Shown: positions 1-7,848 of the stretch, piece by piece
Layout of the letters: each line of letters starts with the position of its first letter
How positions within the stretch are numbered: position 1 is the first letter of the stretch
Translations under genes and position numbers: made by a program
Assembly: GCA_964571815.1 (NCBI GenBank)
Contig: CAZNDN010000070.1
Location: forward strand, 1 to 20,362
DNA from: CAZNDN01 sp964571815
GTDB taxonomy: Bacteria; Fibrobacterota; Chitinivibrionia; Chitinivibrionales; WJKA01
Reading direction: 5' to 3'
DNA length: 20,362 nt
Notes under the pieces: model-generated
Seen by the model: the letters and a program-made list of their open reading frames with translations, nothing else
The model's database searches: none
Told to the model about the DNA's origin: nothing

Positions 1-600
1 TTCGTCCTTCATCTCGGATATACTGAGGTTGAGGTGGATGATCTCTCCCTCATGGGTCTTCATGGGGATTTCTTCGTTCATCGACTTCCCCGACCGCAAG
101 ACATCGTCGAGGATCTTCCGGCTGTCGGCCTCGTTGACGAACAGCTCCTTCAGCGGCGTGCCGACCACGTCCTCCTGACTGTACCCAAAGTGGATTTGGG
201 AGCCCTTATTGAACTTCAGGATGAGCCCTTCGGAATCGGTGGTGAAGATAATATCGGTGGAGTCCTGCAGGATGCTTTCGAAGTACCTGGCGATATTCTG
301 GTATCGTCTCGATGTCACCGAGGCCCTTTCGATCCGTTTGGCCTGCACATCGGTAAGGAGCTTGATCCAGTAGACTACCGCCGTCGACCACAGCAGGCCG
401 AGAACGGCCGCCGGAAAAAGCAGCAAAGGAATGGCGGCGCCAAGATATCCCCCGACGATCAGCGTGCCGCCGCACAGGGAGTGGATGATTCCCAGGTTCA
501 ACAGTTTCCGGGTGGGGATTGCGGCCGGGCCTTCACGAACCTCTCCCAGCAGCGGGACGGTCATTCTCGACCGGGCGCGTCGCTCACCTCGATAGGACAT
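1..600 (-). CDS. Membrane-anchored PAS-domain sensor protein, probably a histidine kinase (partial, 3' end outside window)
   Basis: The reading frame runs off the left edge, so only about 200 N-terminal residues are visible. A basic N-terminus is followed by two hydrophobic segments at about residues 35-81, read as a transmembrane hairpin. A short helical linker leads to a PAS domain from about residue 104, with the typical stretches DSTDIIFTTDSEG, FNKGSQIHFGYSQEDVVG and the closing HEGEIIHLNLSISEMKDE. PAS domains bind small ligands or sense redox state and pass a signal to an output domain. The output domain lies beyond the window, so histidine kinase is inference; a diguanylate cyclase or another output is equally possible. 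The start is uncertain: ATG at 600 is used, ATG at 642 is in frame, and neither has a well-spaced Shine-Dalgarno sequence. It is transcribed away from the glycosyltransferase pair that starts at 847. Confidence 0.75.
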   Translation of the reverse strand, partial: MSYRGERRARSRMTVPLLGEVREGPAAIPTRKLLNLGIIHSLCGGTLIVGGYLGAAIPLLLFPAAVLGLLWSTAVVYWIKLLTDVQAKRIERASVTSRRYQNIARYFESILQDSTDIIFTTDSEGLILKFNKGSQIHFGYSQEDVVGTPLKELFVNEADSRKILDDVLRSGKSMNEEIPMKTHEGEIIHLNLSISEMKDE

Positions 601-642
601 TGCCGGTCCGCATTTCTTGTAGTCGCCTCCGGGGGACACCAT

Positions 643-846
643 CGCATGCCAACTGCAACTCCTCGGCTGCTCGCCCGTGCAGCCAACCGAGCGTGCCGGT
701 AGTCGCACAACGACTCCCCGCGCTCACCTGTTCCTCGAATACGGGTCGAACCGGGCGAAAAACCGGCCGCGGGCTTCTTCGAGACACCCACGAAAAATAA
801 CATTGTGCCCCCGCACCCGGGAAAAAGGGCGGAAGGATCGAGGAAT
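643..846. other. Intergenic region between the PAS protein and the GT2 pair
   Basis: About 200 bases separate the 3' end of the upstream glycosyltransferase gene from the start of the PAS protein gene; both are on the minus strand. It should hold the promoter of the PAS gene. No convincing -35/-10 pair, terminator or small gene was recognised. The short inverted repeat CCGGGCGAAAAACCGG is present but is not followed by a T-run. Confidence 0.4.
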
Positions 847-1608
847 TCACCGTCCGGACGGTCCCCGGGTCAGTCGCTCGGTGACATCGAACGTTTCGAA
901 CGGGATGATATGTGCCGGGTCGGGCGAGGCATCGACACATCGAGCCGGCAGCTCGCCACGGTATTTGTCGAAAAATCTGTCCGCGTATCCGCGCCAGATG
1001 CCGTCGAAGGAGCCCCCGGAACGATGGCGAACCATGATATCGTCGGTCACCACCACCCGGTGCGTCTTTCGAACCTGCATGGCTATGTCAAGATCGTAGA
1101 AATGGAAACCGTCAAACGTGTTTTCGTCGAACGATACCCTTTCGAAGAGAGAGGCCCGCACGGCAAAAAAGAGCCCGTCGACCGCCACAACCTCCACGTC
1201 ACCCCTGTCCCGTGAGTATACCGTGAGAAGGAACCTGCCGTCTTTCTCGTGAAGAACCTTGCCGTGGATGAAAGGACGTCCCGCGGCCACCCAACCGGGT
1301 CGTGTGCCGGCAAACAGATATTGTCCTCCGGCCACCCCGACCAGCCCGAGCCTTTCGTCGGCGGCAAACTTACCCTGCAAAGCAAGCCCCCATCCTGCTT
1401 CCATCATCATCACGTCGTCGTGAACGAACACGAGAGTATCCCCGCCGGCCCTGCGAACACCTTCATTGTAAGCCGCGCTCAAACCCCGTGAGCCGTCACT
1501 GTTGTCGATCTGAATGTACTCGAAGGGTGCTCCGATTGTGCCGGAGATAGTGCGCCGGTGGGCCGGCAGGCCTTCGGAATCACGGGAACATACCACAACA
1601 CTGATCAT
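847..1608 (-). CDS. StrF-like family 2 glycosyltransferase, downstream copy of a tandem pair
   Basis: A 253-residue protein that starts directly with the GT-A fold strand MISVVVCSRDSEG. The family (Glyco_tranf_2_5, which includes the StrF domain of streptomycin clusters) transfers sugars from nucleotide sugars; the acceptor is usually unknown. Visible signs are the AYNEGVRRAGGD segment, the acidic VFVHDD motif that takes the place of DXD (about residues 61-66), and the conserved VAVDGLFFAVRASLF and FDGFHFYDLDIAMQVR blocks in the C-terminal half. There is no signal peptide or membrane segment, so it should be cytoplasmic. Its ATG overlaps the stop of the gene before it as ATGA, implying translational coupling. 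It closely resembles that upstream neighbour over its whole length, so the two are a tandem duplication. Sugar donor and product cannot be read from the sequence. Confidence 0.85.
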   Translation of the reverse strand: MISVVVCSRDSEGLPAHRRTISGTIGAPFEYIQIDNSDGSRGLSAAYNEGVRRAGGDTLVFVHDDVMMMEAGWGLALQGKFAADERLGLVGVAGGQYLFAGTRPGWVAAGRPFIHGKVLHEKDGRFLLTVYSRDRGDVEVVAVDGLFFAVRASLFERVSFDENTFDGFHFYDLDIAMQVRKTHRVVVTDDIMVRHRSGGSFDGIWRGYADRFFDKYRGELPARCVDASPDPAHIIPFETFDVTERLTRGPSGR

Positions 1609-2366
1609 ACAATGACTACCCTTGGCGCCTTGCCCCTGAGATCGTAGTTCTCAGCCCCATCTCTTTTCCCCGGTCCCGGCGTTCCTTCCACACATGAGGC
1701 CGGGAGTCTGTCGGCGTACTTCTCTCGAAACCGGGATGCCGCCTCATGCCAGCTTCGGTCGTTCTTCCCTTCGGAGAAATGCTTGATCAGCAAATCCCAG
1801 GTGGCTATGCACCGGGCAACTTCACGAACCTGCATGCAGATGTCCAGGTCGTAAAAATGAAACCCGTCGAAGCGCTCTTCATCGAAGGAAATATTCTCAA
1901 ACAGCGAAGCGCCTACCGCGAAGAAGAGTCCGTCCACCGCCACCACTTCCGCATCGTTGCGATCCCACGAAAAGACGGTCAGGGCGAAGATATCCCGGTG
2001 CGGGAGGTCATGCACCACTCTTCCCCGCACAAACGGTTTTCCCGCGGAGTGCCATCGAAGGTCCTCGGTATCAAGATACTGTGTACCGGCAACGCCCACG
2101 AGTCCCACATCCGCGTGCTCGGAGAATTTCCTCTCCAAAGAAGGTCCCCACAGGGGCTCCATGAAAAAGGCGTCTTCGTGCATGAAAACCAGTACATCAC
2201 CCGCCGCCCTTCGCACTCCCTCGTTGTACGCCCGTCCGATACCCCCCTCACGATCGCGGTTGTCGATGCGCACGTATTCATGTTCGCATCCCACGGTCGC
2301 GGCCACGTTCCGCTCGTGGACATCGAAAGCGGGTTCTTTCCGAGAGCATACGATTACGCTGATCAT
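1605..2366 (-). CDS. StrF-like family 2 glycosyltransferase, upstream copy of a tandem pair
   Basis: A 253-residue GT-A protein beginning MISVIVCSRKEP. It shares with its downstream neighbour the AYNEGVRRA segment, an acidic VFMHED motif (about residues 61-66), VAVDGLFFAV and FDGFHFYDLDI, and the same C-terminal EKYADRLPASCVEG pattern. It probably transfers a sugar in the cytoplasm to a surface glycan or a small molecule; donor and acceptor are unknown. Two adjacent ATG codons are present (2369 and 2366). The strong AGGAGG lies directly against the first, so the second, which also matches the paralogue's start, is the better choice. The stop overlaps the next start by four bases. A GC-rich hairpin sits just upstream of the ribosome binding site. 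Confidence 0.85.
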   Translation of the reverse strand: MISVIVCSRKEPAFDVHERNVAATVGCEHEYVRIDNRDREGGIGRAYNEGVRRAAGDVLVFMHEDAFFMEPLWGPSLERKFSEHADVGLVGVAGTQYLDTEDLRWHSAGKPFVRGRVVHDLPHRDIFALTVFSWDRNDAEVVAVDGLFFAVGASLFENISFDEERFDGFHFYDLDICMQVREVARCIATWDLLIKHFSEGKNDRSWHEAASRFREKYADRLPASCVEGTPGPGKRDGAENYDLRGKAPRVVIV

Positions 2367-2370
2367 CATC

Positions 2371-2376
2371 CTCCTA
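2371..2376 (-). promoter_or_regulatory. Ribosome binding site AGGAGG that decides between two adjacent ATG codons
   Basis: On the minus strand the sequence reads TTAGGAGGATGATGATC. The perfect AGGAGG has no spacer to the first ATG and only three bases to the second. The second ATG (2366) is therefore the more likely start, and it aligns with the start of the neighbouring paralogue. Confidence 0.6.
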
Positions 2377-2382
2377 ATGATA

Positions 2383-2395
2383 CCGCCCGCGGCGG
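2383..2395 (-). repeat. GC-rich hairpin upstream of the GT2 pair
   Basis: CCGCC-CGC-GGCGG is a perfect 5-bp stem with a 3-base loop, between the dinB stop and the ribosome binding site of the next gene. It could end some dinB transcripts or lie in the leader of the glycosyltransferase mRNA. No clean T-run follows, so a terminator call is weak. Confidence 0.35.
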
Positions 2396-2458
2396 AAGTC
2401 TCGCAACCCTGTTACCCGGCTATTTCAGCTTCCACCCGAGAAGACCTTCCCCGGTAGT

Positions 2459-3619
2459 TCATGGCCTGTTTTCGCCGCCAAGAAATATTGCATTCTCGCC
2501 GAATTTCTCCTTTATGGCGTCCATTGCGCTTTCGGACATTTCCCATTCCTTCTTTCGCTCGATTTCTTCAAACAGCTCCAGTTGAACGGGAACATTGAAT
2601 CCGGTCATCCCGACCCCGATCAGGCGAAGCGCGGAGCCTTCGACGCGGGCACGCCGGAGCAATTCGAGTGCGGCCGCATAGAGCTCACCGGTCAGATCGG
2701 TGGGCACGGGGAGAGATTTTCGCCTTGAATGACGCGCGAAATCGGGTGTGCGCCAGGTCAGGACGACGGTACCGCCCTTGACGCCCGCTCGTCGACACCG
2801 GCGGCACACATCGCCGGCAAGGCTGAGAAGGGTGCTCTTCCACCTCGCTTCGTCACTGCAGTCTTCGTTGAACGTATGTTCCCGGGATATCGACTTCGCC
2901 CGCTCCCCGTCGGCCACCCGGCGGTGATCGATACCGCGCGCAAGGTTGTAGAGGGAGGTTCCGTGGGCGCCGAAACGATCCCGGAGCAACCGCCTCGGGA
3001 GCTTCTGCAGGTCGCCGATGGTATGCACGTTATACCGCTGAAGGCGTTGACGGGTTTTGTTTCCCACACCCCAAATGGCGGCAACCGGTTGCGGTGCGAG
3101 CCATTCGACAACGGCGTCCGGGTCGTCGGGAACCACCGTAATCCCGCCGGGTTTGTCCATATCCGAAGCGATCTTGGCAAGAAATTTGTTGGGAGCAACC
3201 CCGATCGAAGCCGAAAGGCTCAGCTCCTTTCCGATCCGGGCGAGGGTCTTCCGGGCCGCCTCGACCGGTCTGCCCCAGAGTCCCCCCGTGCCGCTCAGGT
3301 CCACAAACGCCTCGTCGACCGACACTTGCTCTATATCGGGAGAGAACTGATGAAGGATCGTTATGAGCCGTGCCGACGCGGCTGCGTAGGCTTTCATGCG
3401 GGGTCCGACGAAAACGGCCCGCGGGCAACGGGACCACGCCTCCCCGATCGGCATCGCCGAGTGTATTCCGAACTTCCGTGCTTCGTAGCTTGCGGCCGAG
3501 ACGACGCCACGGGTACCGGGACGCGCACCTACCACGACAGCCTTTCCTTTCAGTTCGGGGTTGTCGCGCTGCTCAATCGATGCGAAGAACGCATCCATGT
3601 CAACATGAAGTACGGTCAT
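2459..3619 (-). CDS. dinB: DNA polymerase IV (Y-family translesion polymerase)
   Basis: Error-prone polymerase that copies past damaged bases. The 386-residue protein has all family hallmarks: VDMDAFFASIEQ with the metal-binding Asp7 and Asp9 and a steric-gate Phe12; SVDEAFVDLSG with Asp102-Glu103; the SIGVAPNKFLAKIASD segment; IWGVGNKT in the thumb; and SISREHTF at the start of the little finger. A beta-clamp binding motif QLELF lies at about residues 346-350, followed by a 36-residue tail, unlike E. coli Pol IV where the motif is at the very end. The open frame extends 37 codons upstream, but ATG 3619 is chosen because the conserved MTVLHVDMDAFF sequence begins there. No LexA box was recognised upstream; only a CTGT half-site is visible. 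It is unrelated in function to its glycosyltransferase neighbours. Confidence 0.96.
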   Translation of the reverse strand: MTVLHVDMDAFFASIEQRDNPELKGKAVVVGARPGTRGVVSAASYEARKFGIHSAMPIGEAWSRCPRAVFVGPRMKAYAAASARLITILHQFSPDIEQVSVDEAFVDLSGTGGLWGRPVEAARKTLARIGKELSLSASIGVAPNKFLAKIASDMDKPGGITVVPDDPDAVVEWLAPQPVAAIWGVGNKTRQRLQRYNVHTIGDLQKLPRRLLRDRFGAHGTSLYNLARGIDHRRVADGERAKSISREHTFNEDCSDEARWKSTLLSLAGDVCRRCRRAGVKGGTVVLTWRTPDFARHSRRKSLPVPTDLTGELYAAALELLRRARVEGSALRLIGVGMTGFNVPVQLELFEEIERKKEWEMSESAMDAIKEKFGENAIFLGGENRP

Positions 3620-3789
3620 ACCAACATCCGGAACAACAGAAAATACAAGGACCGCGGCCCAGGAAAGGCATCCATGCTCGAAGGGATCAGTTATTTTGTT
3701 GCGTTGTCGAGAGCCGGCACGCGCATTCAACGGTTAACTCCATTGTCTCATGCCTTCCCTTCCGCATTGAGCGGCAGAGGAAAACCGCT
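3620..3789. other. Divergent intergenic region between dinB and the acyltransferase
   Basis: About 170 bases from which dinB (minus) and the acyltransferase (plus) are transcribed apart, so both promoters should be here. No clear sigma-70 pair or SOS box is visible. A good Shine-Dalgarno sequence (AGAGGA, eight bases before ATG 3790) serves the plus-strand gene. Confidence 0.5.
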
Positions 3790-4604
3790 ATGAATCGATC
3801 ACGCCAGGAGTCCCTCTGGGGCCGGTCCAGGGGAAGCCCCGCGGGAAACCGGATCTTCATACAGCTCATTTCCCGCTTCGGCGTCACCCCTGCATACCTT
3901 CTTGCGGCTTTCGTCTCGCTGCGCTATGCCCTGTGCGATCGTGCTTCGGCCGACGCGATCAGGTCGTTTCGCACCCGGCTTGGCCTGCCCACTCACACAA
4001 TCCACCTCTGGCGCCATTTCTACTACTTCGCGGTCAGTCTCATCGACCGGCTGGCATTCCTGCTGGAGCGTGCTCCGGAATTCAGCTTCGAAACCTCCGG
4101 AAAGGACAACTTCATCGAAGCCCTGAGTCCTGGTCGTGGACTGATCGTGGTAAGCGCGCACGTCGGCAACTGGGAACTGGCGGGGAATATGCTCGCCGAA
4201 GAAGTGTCGACTCGGGTCAATGTGGTTATGCGTGATGCGGAACGGCCCGAGATCAGGAGGATACTGGAGACCGCCACGAAGCGACGGAGGGTTACGGTTA
4301 TTCCGGCCGGAGAGGACACCGTCTCGGCCATGATACCCATTCGACGCGCACTCGAACGGGCCGAGATCGTGTGCATGCTCGGCGATCGACGGTGGGGCAG
4401 TCGAGAAAAGAAAGTCCCCTTCCTGGGCGCGCCGGCGTCCTTTCCGGCAGGTCCCTGGGAGATTGCCGCTATCCTCGGCAGCCCGNNNNNNNNNNNNNNN
4501 NNNNNNNNNNNNNNNNNNNNNNNNNNNNNNNNNNNNNNNNNNNNNNNNNNNNNNNNNNNNNNNNNNNNNNNNNNNNNNNNNNNNNAGCCACCGTCTCCGC
4601 GTAA
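3790..4604 (+). CDS. LpxL/HtrB-like lysophospholipid acyltransferase (interrupted by an assembly gap)
   Basis: Member of the lipid A late-acyltransferase family, which moves an acyl chain from acyl-ACP onto a lipid acceptor at the inner face of the cytoplasmic membrane. The visible 232 residues include a hydrophobic N-terminal anchor (about 21-50), the catalytic HX4E box in SAHVGNWELAG (His124, Glu129), and the later MLGDRRWGSREKKVPFLG and FPAGPWEIAA blocks. Family members are near 300 residues, so some 60-70 C-terminal residues fall in the N-run at 4486-4585 and beyond. The gap length is unknown, so the frame after it cannot be fixed. The frame reading ATVSA then TAA at 4602-4604 is chosen because it stops before the convergent ammonia-lyase gene. 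It could act on lipid A or, given the ammonia-lyase neighbour, on an aryl-lipid; relatives of both kinds exist. Confidence 0.85.
4486..4585. other. Assembly gap (100 N), true gap
   Basis: A run of exactly 100 N. Unlike the other two N-runs, the flanking sequences are not identical, so real sequence is missing and the length is a placeholder. The missing part should hold the C-terminus of the acyltransferase. Confidence 0.95.
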
Positions 4605-4622
4605 GCGGCTTCCCCGTTGCCG

Positions 4623-6209
4623 TCAGTCCCAGTATTCCGACAAATCGTCAAAAAGTGAGGTGGAAAACAGCAGCTTCCTGAACTTCACCAGGTCATCATG
4701 AAACACCCGCTCGTTGCGGTAGACCTCAAAATGCTCGTTGAGGAGCCGGTAAACCTTCGACGTACCTCTTCCCATCCGGTCGGCATTGCGAAAGGAGAGG
4801 GCCTGAAGCTGTGCGAGCGTCTCGACGGTCAGCACGTGCTTCGCGTTGCTTGCCGCCCTGAATGCCTTCCTGGCGGCTACCGTACCCATGCTCACGACAT
4901 CCTGGTTCGAAGCATTGCACGAAATGGAGAGTGTGCCGACAGGGTTGGCGAGCTGCCGGTTCTCGGCCGTCGTGGAAGTAGCGAGATACTGGGCTCCCAT
5001 GAATCCCATGGTCAGGCCCGACGTACCGGCAATCAGGTGCTCCGGCAACCCTTCGTTGAGCGACCTGTCCAGAAGCTTGTTCAGGCGCCGCTCCGAAATG
5101 GTACACATCTCCGCAATGGCCATGGTCAGGGCGTCCATGGCAAAGGCGACACCCTGGCCGTGAAAGTTACCGCCGTGGATGATCTTACGTTTCTCAGGGA
5201 CCACCACCGGGTTGTCGTTGCAGGAGTTCGCCTCGGTCTCCACAACACGCGAGGCATACTCCACCGCTTCCCAGACCGGTCCGAGAATTTGCGGAATACA
5301 GCGGATCGAGTACACGTCCTGCACGTTGATGCTTGTCTCGTACACCGGACCCTCACTTCGCTGCTCCGCGATTTTTTCGTGCATGTCTTTTCTCAGAGTG
5401 ATATTGCGGGACCCTCTGAAAAGCCGTGCTACGATATCGGCTATATTCCTCTGACCCTCGTGCGGTTTGACAAGATGCAGATCCTCGTCAAAGGCGTCGT
5501 CGATCCCGCCGAAAATCTCCATGGCAAACGCCGCATTGACGCACGCGAGTCGAAGCAGTTTCCTGCAGGTGAAGCTCACGAATGCGCCCAGCGCGGTCAT
5601 GGCCCCGGTACCGTTGATGAGCGCGATACCTTCCTTGTAGCTCAATCGAAGGGGGTGCAGTCCCTCCTCCCGAAGTGCTTCCGCGGCCGGACGAAGACGT
5701 CCCCGGTGAAAGCATTTCCCTTCCCCGATTACGGCCAGGGCCGCGTGCGCCAGATGCACGAGGTCTCCCGATGCTCCGACACTCCCGCAGGCGGGCATGA
5801 AGGGGGCAATCCCGCGGTTGATCATTTCGCAGAGGTGATTCAGCAGATCGACACGAACTCCCGAGTAGCCCTTGACGAGGGCATTTAAACGAACCGCCGA
5901 CACCGCCCGTGCAATATAGTGGGGCAGAGGATCTCCCAGTCCGGCGGCATGACTCTTGATCAGATTGACCTGCAGCGTCTCCAGCTCACCGACATCGATA
6001 ATCCGGTTGCACATCGGACCGAACGAAGTATTGACGCCGTAGATGATTCTCCCGGCTTCGACTTCCCGCTGAAGAAATTCACGCGACAGACGACACCGTT
6101 GAAGCGCATCGGGGTCCAGGGCTACTCGCTTGTCCCCCACTCCGATTGCGACAACATCTTCGACGGTGAGCTCATTCCCGGTAAGCACTACGACAGGTCG
6201 TTGCGACAT
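4623..6209 (-). CDS. hutH: Histidine/aromatic amino acid ammonia-lyase (MIO enzyme)
   Basis: Removes ammonia from an aromatic amino acid, giving urocanate from histidine or a cinnamate from Phe/Tyr. In this 528-residue protein the Ala146-Ser147-Gly148 triad in GSVGASGDLVHLAHA forms the MIO cofactor. The catalytic Tyr57 is in YGVNTSFG. Ser86-His87 (NLIKSHAAG) occupies the selectivity position where histidine lyases carry Ser-His, tyrosine lyases His-Leu and phenylalanine lyases Phe-Leu. TAENRQLANP carries the Glu matching HutH Glu414. This favours histidine, but no other hut gene is adjacent, so a biosynthetic role is possible. ATG 6209 is chosen because the family fold starts just after it and GAGGAG precedes it; an in-frame GTG at 6272 would add 21 residues. 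It is convergent with the acyltransferase and divergent from the lipoate-ligase-like gene. Confidence 0.9.
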   Translation of the reverse strand: MSQRPVVVLTGNELTVEDVVAIGVGDKRVALDPDALQRCRLSREFLQREVEAGRIIYGVNTSFGPMCNRIIDVGELETLQVNLIKSHAAGLGDPLPHYIARAVSAVRLNALVKGYSGVRVDLLNHLCEMINRGIAPFMPACGSVGASGDLVHLAHAALAVIGEGKCFHRGRLRPAAEALREEGLHPLRLSYKEGIALINGTGAMTALGAFVSFTCRKLLRLACVNAAFAMEIFGGIDDAFDEDLHLVKPHEGQRNIADIVARLFRGSRNITLRKDMHEKIAEQRSEGPVYETSINVQDVYSIRCIPQILGPVWEAVEYASRVVETEANSCNDNPVVVPEKRKIIHGGNFHGQGVAFAMDALTMAIAEMCTISERRLNKLLDRSLNEGLPEHLIAGTSGLTMGFMGAQYLATSTTAENRQLANPVGTLSISCNASNQDVVSMGTVAARKAFRAASNAKHVLTVETLAQLQALSFRNADRMGRGTSKVYRLLNEHFEVYRNERVFHDDLVKFRKLLFSTSLFDDLSEYWD

Positions 6210-6361
6210 ACTCCTCAGTCCCTTCCTCGCGGATACGCACCCTCCGACAACATTCGAAAATACATCCCTCACTCCCGGCGGGAAGCCACGGCAGTGTACC
6301 TTTCGTATTTTGAGAGCGTATCACTGCACGAGCGGCGTGTAACCGCTTCCATTCAATCGGC
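6210..6361. other. Divergent intergenic region between ammonia-lyase and lipoate-ligase-like gene
   Basis: About 150 bases that should hold two divergent promoters. The stretch is more AT-rich around 6300-6315 (TTTCGTATTTTGAG), where a -10 element for either strand could lie. No consensus pair or operator was recognised, and the plus-strand start at 6362 lacks a visible Shine-Dalgarno sequence. Confidence 0.4.
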
Positions 6362-7048
6362 ATGACTGAATCGCCACCCAAACTCCCGGGACATCTCCGC
6401 AGGAACGATGCTCTCTTCCTGTTCGGATCCCTGCGGCCGAAACCATGGGTTCTGGCCTATGAGCAGCCGTACGTCGAGATCGTCGGCGGCCCTTCCTGCA
6501 AACCGGAGAAGGAAATTCTTCCGGATGCTACCGATCGCGACGGCGTAGCGGTGAGGCAACGACGAGGAGGGGGTGGTACGGTTGTACTGAGTCCGGGGAT
6601 GGTCATCACGGTCGTCGTCGGGAGGCGGAAGAGGGATGATGTAATTCGCGACATATTCGGCCGCGTGCACGAGGGCATCATCAGGGTGTGTGCCGAGCTG
6701 AAACTTCCCACCCCGCAACACCGGGGCCTCAGCGACCTCGCAGTGGGCGAAAGGAAGATCCTCGGAAGCTCGCTCTATCTTTCGCAGAGGCCGTTTCTTT
6801 ATTATTATCAGTCCTCGCTCATGGTCGACCCCGACATGTCCCTGCTCGATCGATACCTCAAGCACCCTCCTCGTGAGCCCGACTACCGCAAGGGACGCAG
6901 CCACACCCTGTTCTGCACCAGTCTGAGGCAGGAAGGATATCCTATCCAGGCCGCGGCGCTGGCACACGCTCTTCAGCGAAAACTGCCGGGTCTGATCGGG
7001 GATACTGAACGCAGTCAGGTGAGAGAAGCGGGCGCAAAGGGTTCATGA
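6362..7048 (+). CDS. Lipoate-protein ligase A-like protein (BPL/LplA/LipB fold)
   Basis: A 228-residue cytoplasmic protein of the biotin/lipoate ligase superfamily, whose members attach or transfer lipoyl or octanoyl groups to a lysine of carrier domains. The signature RRGGGGTVVLSPG at about residues 67-79 matches the RRxSGGGxVxHDxG lipoate-binding loop. Lys132 in GERKILGSS sits where the family lysine contacts the acyl-adenylate. SSLMVDPDMSLLDRYLKHPPREPDY matches the HGSLLVDxDLxxLxxYLxxP region, with His replaced by Ser. Length fits a one-domain LplA-like protein without the accessory C-terminal domain. No lipoyl-domain protein is nearby, so the acceptor is unknown; octanoyl transferase or amidotransferase activity is also possible. 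It is followed by a hairpin that may end transcription. Confidence 0.8.
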   Translation: MTESPPKLPGHLRRNDALFLFGSLRPKPWVLAYEQPYVEIVGGPSCKPEKEILPDATDRDGVAVRQRRGGGGTVVLSPGMVITVVVGRRKRDDVIRDIFGRVHEGIIRVCAELKLPTPQHRGLSDLAVGERKILGSSLYLSQRPFLYYYQSSLMVDPDMSLLDRYLKHPPREPDYRKGRSHTLFCTSLRQEGYPIQAAALAHALQRKLPGLIGDTERSQVREAGAKGS

Positions 7049-7054
7049 ATTTCT

Positions 7055-7078
7055 GAAACCGCCCGGCACGGGCCTTTC
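7055..7078. terminator. Putative bidirectional terminator between convergent genes
   Basis: GAAA-CC-GCCCG-GCA-CGGGC-C-TTTC forms a 5-bp GC stem with a 3-base loop flanked by complementary GAAA and TTTC. It lies in the 44-base gap between the stops of two convergent genes (7048 and 7093), the expected place for a shared terminator. The T-tract is short, so efficiency is uncertain. Confidence 0.55.
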
Positions 7079-7092
7079 CTGATTCCTCCGCT

Positions 7093-7845
7093 CTACCGGG
7101 AGGGACGGCCCCAGAGGATCCCGAGCGTCAGGATATGGCTGCGAAACGACTCCCAGTAATCAACACCGTCTCTGGGCAGGTCCCGAGTGTATTCATATCC
7201 AACCGGATGCCAATACCGATACGAATAGCCGATATTCACCGACCACTGCTCACTGATTACCACATCAACACCGAGCCCTGTTTCGATACTTGCCCCGACA
7301 CGCGAGCCCTCCATGGCACCCTCCACGTCCACATACCTCGGGGTGTCTTCGTCGATCGTCCTCAAGGTCTCGGTCATTCGCATGTAGTGCAGACCCGTCC
7401 CCGCCCGGAGACAGGGCACGAAACGCTGTTCGGGAGGAAAGACATAGTGCAGCTCGGGAACAATCCCGACATGAAAAAAACCGTCCTTCCACGCCACCTC
7501 ATGACGTTCGGCTCCACCGTCGACCAGAAGCGGAACATCGGCAGTAGTGTCCTTGTCTACCCCCCCGAAAGACGCCGTCACACCCAGTTGCACTCTCACC
7601 CATGAAGCCAGGGGGTAGCGCCGAGCCACCGTCCCGCCCCACATCGGCAAGGAGGAGAGGGCAGTGTCCTGACGGAGCTGCCCGAAATCGAAATACCCTT
7701 GTCTGTTGTTGTACATGAACCGGCCCGCGAGCAGGTTGATATGCCCGCCGGCACCGGATCCGAACGCCTGCCGGCACGAGAGAAGGATGACTCCGACAAA
7801 AACGAAGGCCGGAATAATCCGTTCAAGCTTTGAGCATTTCTTCAT
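7093..7845 (-). CDS. Outer-membrane beta-barrel protein of unknown function
   Basis: A 250-residue exported protein. The N-terminus KKCSKLERIIPAFVFVGVILLSC is a positively charged, hydrophobic signal sequence with a likely cleavage after AFG (about residue 29). The Cys after LLS could instead be a weak lipobox. The rest alternates polar and hydrophobic residues with many aromatics, as in small 8-10 stranded barrels: for example FHVGIVPELHYVF, VGASIETGLGVDV, WSVNIGYSYRYWHP and the final strand SHILTLGILWG. It starts three bases after the glycosyltransferase stop, so it is probably the last gene of the surface-glycan operon. A structural or transport role at the outer membrane is inferred from context; no family was recognised. 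Confidence 0.75.
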   Translation of the reverse strand: MKKCSKLERIIPAFVFVGVILLSCRQAFGSGAGGHINLLAGRFMYNNRQGYFDFGQLRQDTALSSLPMWGGTVARRYPLASWVRVQLGVTASFGGVDKDTTADVPLLVDGGAERHEVAWKDGFFHVGIVPELHYVFPPEQRFVPCLRAGTGLHYMRMTETLRTIDEDTPRYVDVEGAMEGSRVGASIETGLGVDVVISEQWSVNIGYSYRYWHPVGYEYTRDLPRDGVDYWESFRSHILTLGILWGRPSR

Positions 7846-7848
7846 GAT

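Noticed and set aside
3620..3660. Possible LexA/SOS box upstream of dinB
   Set aside because: Only a CTGT half-site is present on the minus strand; the matching ACAG at eight bases is missing.
2729..3793. Long plus-strand open frame opposite dinB
   Set aside because: Shadow of the dinB reading frame; the composition is Arg/Pro/Gly-rich with no family motif.
4698..5888. Long plus-strand open frame (396 codons) opposite the ammonia-lyase gene
   Set aside because: It is antisense to a gene with clear catalytic motifs and has no recognisable domain; long antisense frames are common in GC-rich DNA.
7093..7845. Lipoprotein reading of the beta-barrel protein (LLSC)
   Set aside because: The residue two before Cys is Leu, a poor lipobox, and a normal signal peptidase site follows (AFG); barrel-like strands fit an outer-membrane protein better.
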